Source: Deinococcus grandis (GTDB lineage: Bacteria > Deinococcota > Deinococci > Deinococcales > Deinococcaceae). Taken from it: 64,000 nucleotides of DNA. The position numbers were made by a program, and so were the translations under genes. Under the pieces are notes generated by a model. That model saw only the letters and a list, made by a program, of their open reading frames with translations. It made no database searches and was not told where the DNA came from. The DNA lies in contig NZ_BCMS01000001.1 of the NCBI RefSeq assembly GCF_001485435.1, forward strand, positions 1,373,501-1,437,500, read 5' to 3'. Shown in pieces: positions 57,828 to 64,000 of the stretch. The number at the start of each line of letters is the position of its first letter. Within the stretch, counting starts at the first letter, position 1.

Positions 57828-60800
57828 TTAAGGGTTGCGAACTACCGAAACAGTGCTGCCTGCCACGGAGGTCACGACTCCTGTCGTCATGTCCTCGACC
57901 AGCCAGACCACCTGATAGGTACCGGGTTCGCCGAAGGAAACCGTGGAAGAAACACTGCCGGTCACGTCGTTGGTAAAGCTGACACTCTTCTGAACACCAT
58001 TCATGTACAGCACAGCAGCGGCGCGACTCCGGTTGGTCATCCCCGACAGAGACCAGGTTCCAGTGGTGTAGTTCAGTTCACCAGTCACGGTGCTGGGGGG
58101 AGTCGGTGTGGTGACCGTCGCGGTGGCATAGGCAGGGCGGGCCGCACGGATCGCTGCGCGGTTGATCGTGACGGGAATACACTGAATGTTTCGGTTGCCT
58201 TCCGTGTCCTGAACGGTCACGCGGAGGTCGTACCGCTCATTGACGTTGTTGTCGGGCACGTAAGCAGAACCGTCAATGTCAAGGTTGTTGAGCACGACGT
58301 CACCACTCACGATTGCGGGATTGTACCCGTAGTTCAGCATGAGAACGTCGACGGGCGAGCGGCCAGGTACGAGCACGCTGGCGTCGCACTGCGTCGTGCC
58401 GTTGAGGGTGAGGGGTCTCGTGGCATCGAACGGTCCCACCACCCGCGCCTCGACGACGGCGACACCTGTGTTGTCGCTCACGCTGACCAGCAGCCCAGAG
58501 GAGCTGTCGAGCTGTCCAGGTTTCTGCAGATCTGTGATGGCGGGGAAGCGGATGGTGGAGGCGGGTGGCAGCACGCTGGTGGTGTTGTGAGTGAAGCGAC
58601 TGCTGGTCTCCAGCGGGCGCGTGATGTTCGCGCCAGCAGGGTCGACCTGCACGGTGGTGCGCGCGCGGATCAGGTAGGTATCGGCTGGGAGTGCCGCCAC
58701 GTCGAAGGAGGTGTTGCAGGTCAGCGACTCCGTGTTACCCGAGCAGGTGGCCGGATCGCTGGGGTTCAGGGTGGCGCCGGCAACACGCACACCACGGTAG
58801 TCCAGCAGGTCCACCTGAATGGGCTGCGTGATCGTGTAATCCGCGCTGCGTTTGGTCAGAGTGATTTGCACCGGCACGCTGGGCGTGGTGACGACCGCCC
58901 CGTCGCTGGGGGACGACACCTTGAAGTCAGGGCTGGTCAGGTTCTGCACCTGCACGGTGGTCTCGGCACTCTTGCCTGGCAGACCGGACTTCGTGTAGGC
59001 AATCACCTGAAGGGTCAGTGGCCCATTGGCGAAACGGGTGGTGTCGACGCTGAAGGTGGCTCGCGCCTGCGTGGTGACATACGTGCTGTTGTCGATCACG
59101 CCCTTGGAATCCGTGACCTGCAGGATCATGCGGTCGACCTGGCTGGCCGTGTCGAAGTTCCCGGAAACGTTCACGCTCATATTCCCGGAGTATGGTCCGC
59201 TCCCCACGACTTCCAGCACGGGAGCAGGGGCCTTCTCGACCGGTGGTGTGGACACGGAGTACCTGAACAGACGACTGGTCGTCACCGAGTTCCCCGCGGC
59301 GTCACGCGCGATGTACTTCACGTCGTACAGACCCGCCTGCGCAGGCGTGTAGACCGCGCTGTAGTTGCTTCCGCTCTGGCGTCCCAGGGTGGTCAGAGGC
59401 TGACCCTGCGGGGCGACGAGCACCTCGATGCTGGTCACGCCGCTGAGGGCGTCCGTGGCTGTGGCCGTCAACGTGACGGGCGCCGTCGTGAATTCCTGAG
59501 GATTCGTGGGGCTGTCTGGGAGGGCCGGGATGACCTCAGGCGCCGTGGCGTCGATCGTGAACGTGATGTTGCGGGTGCCGACATTGCCGACGTTGTCCAC
59601 GGCGGTGGCGGTGACGGTGTGCTGACCATCGCCAGTGATCGGGTCTGCAACGTCTTTGCCGTTCTCTCTGTACGTGATTGGAATGGTAGGTACGTTGGCG
59701 CTTGAGGCGGCGTCAATTGCCGTGGCGTTCAGCGCAACGGTCTTGGAGTTCGTCAGGCTGGGGATGTTCCAGGTGATGACCGGTGCGGTCTTGTCGACGT
59801 ACACGGTTGTTTTCGTGGCGGCGACCGTGCCCAGGGAATCGGTGAAGCGGACGGCGATGTCACGCAGACCCTCGTTCAGGGTGTCGAAGTCGAAGTTGAA
59901 GGTGGGGTTGGCGGGGGCGGTCGTGGTTGTCTGCAGGGTCTGACCGTCGGCCTGAAGGTCGGCCTGGGTCATGGTGGCGTCCGTTTTGGCGGTGGCGTTG
60001 ACGACCAGGGGCCCGCGGACGTACGTGCGGCCGTTGGCGGTGTGCAGACCGCCCTTGGGATCGGCGTTCGGGAGCGTGAACGTGGGTCCGCCCGTGTCGG
60101 TGATGGTACTGGCCGTCTTGACTTTGACTTCGGTGACGGTCGTGTCGGTGCTGGGATTCCCGGCCCGGTCGGTTGCTACCGCTCTGATGGTGTAGGGGGT
60201 GCCGTCCGTTTTGCGGGGGTACCAGGTGACGCTGCCGTTCCCGCCGAGCGTACCGATGAGTTCGTCGGTGCTGCCGTCATTCGCGTACATCTTGATGCTG
60301 GCGACGCCGGTACCGCTGTCCTGACCGATTACGTTGATGGTCACGGGGGTGCTGGTGAACATCTGGCCCTGGGTGGGGCTGGTGATCTGCACGGTCGGGG
60401 CGGTGCCGTCGTACGTGTAGGTGGAGGTGGTCGTGCCGGTGTTTCCGGCCTTGTCGGTGGCGCGCACGGTCAGGGTGTGCGTGCCGTCGGTGGGCATGGG
60501 AAGTTTTAAGGGGTTTTGAGTTTGAGCAGGATCGAACTTGTCGAAGGCGCCACCGTCGACGCTGTACTCGTATCTGAGGCTGTCGTCGGGGGTGGTGTCG
60601 GTGCCGGTGACCTTGACGGTCAGGTCGCTCTTCTCCCCGAGCAGCGCGCCGTTCTGCGGGTTGCTGATGGTGACGGTCGGCGCAGCGTTGTTGACACGCA
60701 CGGTCACTTCGGGGGTGGTGAAGGTGTTCCCGGCGTTATCGGTGATGACTGCCGTGATGGCGTGCTTCCCTTCGCTGAGCTTGGTGGTGTCGACCGGGAA

Positions 60801-63800
60801 GGTGTACGTTCCGGCGATGCCCGTGGTCTGGGTGCTGCTGAGCAGGCCGTCGACGTACAGGCTGACCGTGGCGACGCCGCTGTCCGTGTCGCTGGCGGTG
60901 ACGCTGACGGTGGTCTGCCCGCGGAGGTCGCCGGCAGGGGTCGTCACTGCGCCCGTGGGCGCGGTGGTGTCGCTGGTGGTCAGGGCGACCGTGAAGCTGA
61001 TCTGGGTTTCGGTGACGTTTCCGGCGCGGTCGTAGGCGCGGGCGGTGAGGGTCTGGTTGCCGTTGGGTGCGGCCCAGGTGACGCTGCCCTGCGCGCCGGT
61101 GACGGTGCCGATGCGGGTGGTGCCGCTGAGGACGTCGATGCGTTCGACCGCGATGTTGTCGGTGCCGCTCACGGCGATGGTAATGGGGTTCTGCGTGACT
61201 TTCTGGCCCTGGGTGGGGCTGGTGATCTGCACGGTCGGGGCGGTGCGGTCGACGGTGATGGTGCGGGTCTGGCTGGTGGTGTTCCCGGCGGCGTCGGTGG
61301 CGGTGGCGGTCAGGGTGGCCGCGGTGCCGTCCTGGCAGTCGCTGTACGTCCAGGTGGTACCGGTGACGGTGCCGCAGCTGGCAGCGTAGGTGATGGTCGC
61401 GCCGGTTTCCGTGGTGGCGTTCAGGGTGATGGTCCCGGCGCTGCCGACGGTGGTGGGGGCGTTCCAGTTCAGCGTGGGCGCCGTGTTGTCGATCTTGACG
61501 CTGACGTCCTGGTTGCTGACGAGACCGACGCCGTTGGTGGCCTGGATGGTCAGGGTGTAGGTGCCGTCCGCGAGCGTCTTGCTGTCCAGCGTGAGAGCGT
61601 AGCGGGTGCTGCCGTCCGGCTGGAGGCTCAGGCTGGGCGTCGCGTTCAGGCGGACGCCACCGTTGAACAGCGCCACTTGGCTGATGCCGCTTTCCGGGTC
61701 TTTCACGAAGCCGTCGAGGGTGATCACGCCGCGCGAGAAGGTGGCGGTGGGGGCGGGCTGCACGGTGGCGGTGCCCACGAAGGCCGGGGCGGTGGTGTCC
61801 GCGGTGGCGAGTTTGACCGTGACGTTCACGGGGGCGCTGGCGACGCCCTTGTTCCCGGCCCTGTCGGTGGCGATCACGGTCAGGGCGTAGGTGCCGCTGG
61901 TGGGCGTCCAGGTGACCGTTCCGCTGGCGCCGCTGATCGTGCCGATGCTGGTGCCGTTCGCGAAGACTTCCAGGCTGCTCACGCCGCTGCCGCTGTCGTT
62001 GCCTGCTGCGCTGATCGTGATGGGGTTGCTCGTCAGGGTGCTGCCGCTGGTAGGGCTGGTGATCTGTGCGGTGGGCGCGGTGGCGTCACTGGTGACCTTG
62101 ATGGTGCTGGTGGTGCGGTTGCCAGCAGCGTCCTGAGCGGTCGCGGTGATGGTGTGCGTGCCGTCCGTCTGGAAGGTGACGGTGTTGCCGGTGATGGTGC
62201 TGCCGTCCACGGTGTAGGTGACGGTCCCCTCGTTGCTCGTGGCGTTCAGGGTGACGGTGCCGCGGGTGACGGCGCCGTCGGCGGGGCTGATCCAGTTGAC
62301 GACCGGCGCGGCGTTGTCGACGGTCAGGTTGGCGGTGGTTTCTGCACTCTGACCGGCGTTGTCGAAGGCGACCGCCCGCAGGGTGTGTGCGCCGTCGCTG
62401 AGTTTGGTGGTGTCGACACTGAACGTGTACTTGCCGTTGATGCCGGTGGCATTGGAGGTGATGAGGGTGCCGCCGTCGTACAGGTCGACCTTGGCAACGC
62501 CGCTGTCGCTGTCGCTGGCAGTGGCGGTGACGGTGATGGTGGCGCGCTGCGGCGTGGCGGGGATGGGCGCCAGGGTGACGCTGGGGGGGGTGGTGTCGCT
62601 GCTGGTCAGGTTGACGCGGACGCCGCTGACGGTGGTGCTGTTGGTGCGGCCGGTCTTGTCGGTTGCCGTGGCCCGGATGGTGTACGTGCCGTTCATGGGC
62701 GCCCAGACGACATCGCCGCTTGCGGCGGTCACAACGCCGATCTGGGTGTAGGTGACGCCGTCCTTGCTGGCCTCGACCAGGATCCGGTCCAGGCCGCTGA
62801 CGGCGTCGGTGCCGGTCACGCTGATCTTGATGGGGTTCTGCGTGAAGGTCTGGCCCTGCTGGGGGCTGGTGATCTGAACGGTGGGGTCGCTGGCGTCCAC
62901 CGTGACGATCTTGGCGGGACTGCTGAAGCTGCGGCCGCCGTCGGTGACGGTGGCGGTCACGCTCTGCTTGCTGCCGTCGGCGCAGTTGGTGCCCAGGGTC
63001 CACGTGTCGCCGGTAATGCTGCCGCAGGTGGCGGTGTAGACGATCTGGCTGCTCAGGTCCTGGCCGTTGCGGGTGGCGGTGGCGCGCAGGACGACGGTGC
63101 CGCCGCCCTTGACGAAGTCGCTGGCGGGGCTCAGCCACGTGAAGGTGGGGGCCACGACGCCGCCGTTGTCGGTGGCGGCGTTGAACGTCAGGGTCAGGGT
63201 GCGGGTGGTGACGAAGCCGACGCTGTCTTCCGCCTCGACCGTGATGACGCTGGTGCCTGCGGCGCGTGCCTGGCCGCTGGTGGCCTTGCTCAGGTCCACG
63301 TTGAGTGTGGCGCCACTGCCGGATTTCACGAGGGTGCCGTTCTCGTAGACGCGGATCGCAGTGATGGGCCCGGTGGTGCCGGCCGTGTCGCCGCGGGTGT
63401 CGCGGGCGGTGACGTCCAGCAGGACGGCGTCGCCGATGGTGTAGGTGGTGGCTGCTTCCGCTGCCTGACCGTTCAGGTTCAGCTGGGTGATGATGGGCGC
63501 TGCCGCGTCAATCAGGAAGGGCACCTTGATGCTGGTCGTGGCGTTCTGATTGTCGGTGGCGCTCAGGGCGAGTTCGTGCTGTCCGCCAGTCAGGTTCCCG
63601 ATAGGCAGGGTGATGCTGGCCGCTGGGGTCAGGGTGGTGGCGGCGCCCCCATCGATGGTGTACGTGACTTTGGTGATGCTGCCGCCCACGTCCGGGTCGG
63701 ATACGGCGACCTGAACCGTGCCGCCGCTGCGCAGGTAGGTGCTGGTGGTGATGGCGCGCCCGTCGGACTTCACGCTGACGGTGGGTGGCGTGTTGGCCGG

Positions 63801-63881
63801 GGTGGGATTGGAGTTGCCGCCGCAGGCGACCAGCGTGCCGGTCAGGATCAGCAGGAGGGGGTTACGGGTGGTGGATTTCAT
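57828..63881 (-). CDS. Giant Ig-like repeat lipoprotein
   Basis: The 2017-residue protein has a lipobox (GTLVACGGN, Cys about 20) and then about eighteen Ig-like beta modules of 80-110 residues. The modules recur in the order A (opening PTVQITSPTQGQ and ending ATDRAGN), B (SGVAKVDLY, VDTTKLSDGAHTL) and C (NWISPADG, DGTHTITATAQDAAGN), giving a super-repeat of about 280 residues. No catalytic motif is seen. It is probably an outer-surface or adhesive protein. Its G+C is lower than its neighbours. It starts two bases after the partial gene at the edge. Confidence 0.85.
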   Translation of the reverse strand: MKSTTRNPLLLILTGTLVACGGNSNPTPANTPPTVSVKSDGRAITTSTYLRSGGTVQVAVSDPDVGGSITKVTYTIDGGAATTLTPAASITLPIGNLTGGQHELALSATDNQNATTSIKVPFLIDAAAPIITQLNLNGQAAEAATTYTIGDAVLLDVTARDTRGDTAGTTGPITAIRVYENGTLVKSGSGATLNVDLSKATSGQARAAGTSVITVEAEDSVGFVTTRTLTLTFNAATDNGGVVAPTFTWLSPASDFVKGGGTVVLRATATRNGQDLSSQIVYTATCGSITGDTWTLGTNCADGSKQSVTATVTDGGRSFSSPAKIVTVDASDPTVQITSPQQGQTFTQNPIKISVTGTDAVSGLDRILVEASKDGVTYTQIGVVTAASGDVVWAPMNGTYTIRATATDKTGRTNSTTVSGVRVNLTSSDTTPPSVTLAPIPATPQRATITVTATASDSDSGVAKVDLYDGGTLITSNATGINGKYTFSVDTTKLSDGAHTLRAVAFDNAGQSAETTANLTVDNAAPVVNWISPADGAVTRGTVTLNATSNEGTVTYTVDGSTITGNTVTFQTDGTHTITATAQDAAGNRTTSTIKVTSDATAPTAQITSPTSGSTLTSNPITISAAGNDSGSGVSSLEVFANGTSIGTISGASGTVTWTPTSGTYALTVIATDRAGNKGVASAPVNVTVKLATADTTAPAFVGTATVQPAPTATFSRGVITLDGFVKDPESGISQVALFNGGVRLNATPSLSLQPDGSTRYALTLDSKTLADGTYTLTIQATNGVGLVSNQDVSVKIDNTAPTLNWNAPTTVGSAGTITLNATTETGATITYAASCGTVTGTTWTYSDCQDGTAATLTATATDAAGNTTSQTRTITVDRTAPTVQITSPTQGQKVTQNPITIAVSGTDNIAVERIDVLSGTTRIGTVTGAQGSVTWAAPNGNQTLTARAYDRAGNVTETQISFTVALTTSDTTAPTGAVTTPAGDLRGQTTVSVTASDTDSGVATVSLYVDGLLSSTQTTGIAGTYTFPVDTTKLSEGKHAITAVITDNAGNTFTTPEVTVRVNNAAPTVTISNPQNGALLGEKSDLTVKVTGTDTTPDDSLRYEYSVDGGAFDKFDPAQTQNPLKLPMPTDGTHTLTVRATDKAGNTGTTTSTYTYDGTAPTVQITSPTQGQMFTSTPVTINVIGQDSGTGVASIKMYANDGSTDELIGTLGGNGSVTWYPRKTDGTPYTIRAVATDRAGNPSTDTTVTEVKVKTASTITDTGGPTFTLPNADPKGGLHTANGRTYVRGPLVVNATAKTDATMTQADLQADGQTLQTTTTAPANPTFNFDFDTLNEGLRDIAVRFTDSLGTVAATKTTVYVDKTAPVITWNIPSLTNSKTVALNATAIDAASSANVPTIPITYRENGKDVADPITGDGQHTVTATAVDNVGNVGTRNITFTIDATAPEVIPALPDSPTNPQEFTTAPVTLTATATDALSGVTSIEVLVAPQGQPLTTLGRQSGSNYSAVYTPAQAGLYDVKYIARDAAGNSVTTSRLFRYSVSTPPVEKAPAPVLEVVGSGPYSGNMSVNVSGNFDTASQVDRMILQVTDSKGVIDNSTYVTTQARATFSVDTTRFANGPLTLQVIAYTKSGLPGKSAETTVQVQNLTSPDFKVSSPSDGAVVTTPSVPVQITLTKRSADYTITQPIQVDLLDYRGVRVAGATLNPSDPATCSGNTESLTCNTSFDVAALPADTYLIRARTTVQVDPAGANITRPLETSSRFTHNTTSVLPPASTIRFPAITDLQKPGQLDSSSGLLVSVSDNTGVAVVEARVVGPFDATRPLTLNGTTQCDASVLVPGRSPVDVLMLNYGYNPAIVSGDVVLNNLDIDGSAYVPDNNVNERYDLRVTVQDTEGNRNIQCIPVTINRAAIRAARPAYATATVTTPTPPSTVTGELNYTTGTWSLSGMTNRSRAAAVLYMNGVQKSVSFTNDVTGSVSSTVSFGEPGTYQVVWLVEDMTTGVVTSVAGSTVSVVRNP
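60363..61246. repeat. Identical 44-bp segments 840 bp apart in the giant gene
   Basis: The 44 bases starting at 60363 (CTGGCCCTGGGTGG...) recur without change at 61203, exactly 840 bp (280 codons) away. They encode the start of A-type modules and fit recent duplication or gene conversion of the super-repeat. Confidence 0.8.
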
Positions 63882-63883
63882 GG

Positions 63884-64000
63884 TTACTGGACCTCATCGG
63901 TGACGCTGGCGATGTACACGCGGATCTGTGCCTGTGGAATGTTGATGCTGCGGGCCTGGCCCAGCGTGTCCGTGCCGGTCAGGGTCATGTTCATGCGGAC
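63884..64000 (-). CDS. Partial gene upstream of the giant lipoprotein
   Basis: Only the last 38 codons are in the window. They end in IRVYIASVTDEVQ with a TAA at 63884-63886, two bases before the giant gene's ATG, so the two are probably one operon. The visible part is beta-rich and could be the tail of another surface protein; the family cannot be named. Confidence 0.7.
   Translation of the reverse strand, partial: VRMNMTLTGTDTLGQARSINIPQAQIRVYIASVTDEVQ

Noticed and set aside
60363..61246. Repeated 44-bp units considered as a CRISPR-like array
   Set aside because: They are in frame inside a protein gene, 840 bp apart, and encode Ig-like modules.

Overview
The window is a high-GC (roughly two thirds G+C or more), gene-dense bacterial chromosome segment, most likely from Deinococcus. 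The pointers are the rpsB-tsf-pyrH-frr-cdsA-dxr-rseP order, a carotenoid desaturase gene pair beside a B12-type MerR regulator, excalibur and Ig-like surface proteins, and many genes that start directly downstream of a TANNNT -10 box with no leader. I see 62 complete protein genes, one partial gene at the right edge and one possible 13-codon leader peptide. I saw no tRNA, rRNA, CRISPR array, prophage or intact insertion sequence.

Layout, left to right. 0.2-3.4 kb: lepA and a divergent membrane-anchored M28 peptidase. 3.5-10.7 kb: a sulfur cluster read leftward (DUF4395, sulfite reductase, cysC, cysH, sat, then an SsuABC-type ABC transporter). 10.8-13.0 kb: an excalibur-tailed metalloprotease and two tandem phosphoribosyltransferases. 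13.0-17.2 kb: a CarH-like MerR/cobalamin regulator with an NDUFA9-like protein, divergent from a UbiA prenyltransferase and a CrtD-like desaturase. 17.2-19.6 kb: secreted proteins including a subtilase. 20.1-23.7 kb: a proline catabolism operon with its own GntR regulator and an odd inserted gene. 23.8-30.2 kb: MgtC, cold shock protein, hpt, trpC, a metallo-beta-lactamase-fold enzyme, a TVP38 protein, purM and a histidine phosphatase. 30.4-36.1 kb: nitronate monooxygenase, meaB, a methyltransferase-like membrane protein, GNAT, folD and a TetR regulator. 36.3-47.1 kb: proB, a DOMON-like protein, an EamA permease, DUF4127, a MacB-like exporter, surface proteins and alr. 47.2-54.1 kb: the rseP-to-rpsB operon, read leftward. 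54.1-64 kb: a kinase, uppP, a heme N-demethylase-like protein, a secreted RNase with a barstar inhibitor, and a 2017-residue Ig-repeat lipoprotein.

The least explained signal is a dispersed non-coding element of about 135 bp with two hairpins. There are four full copies (17727, 36100, 48343 and 51260) and one diverged relative (41189). The hairpin arms differ between copies but stay paired, the single-stranded core is nearly invariant, and all four full copies begin exactly at the stop codon of a neighbouring gene. Two copies sit inside the essential rpsB-rseP operon. It could be a MITE-like element or an undescribed structured RNA or 3'-end element.

Other systems worth attention are the light/B12-type regulator facing carotenoid genes, the autoregulated gntR-proline dehydrogenase operon with a perfect palindrome on its -10 box, the secreted RNase/barstar pair, and the A-B-C super-repeat of the giant lipoprotein. 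No search or computation could be run; family assignments rest on motifs read from the translations.
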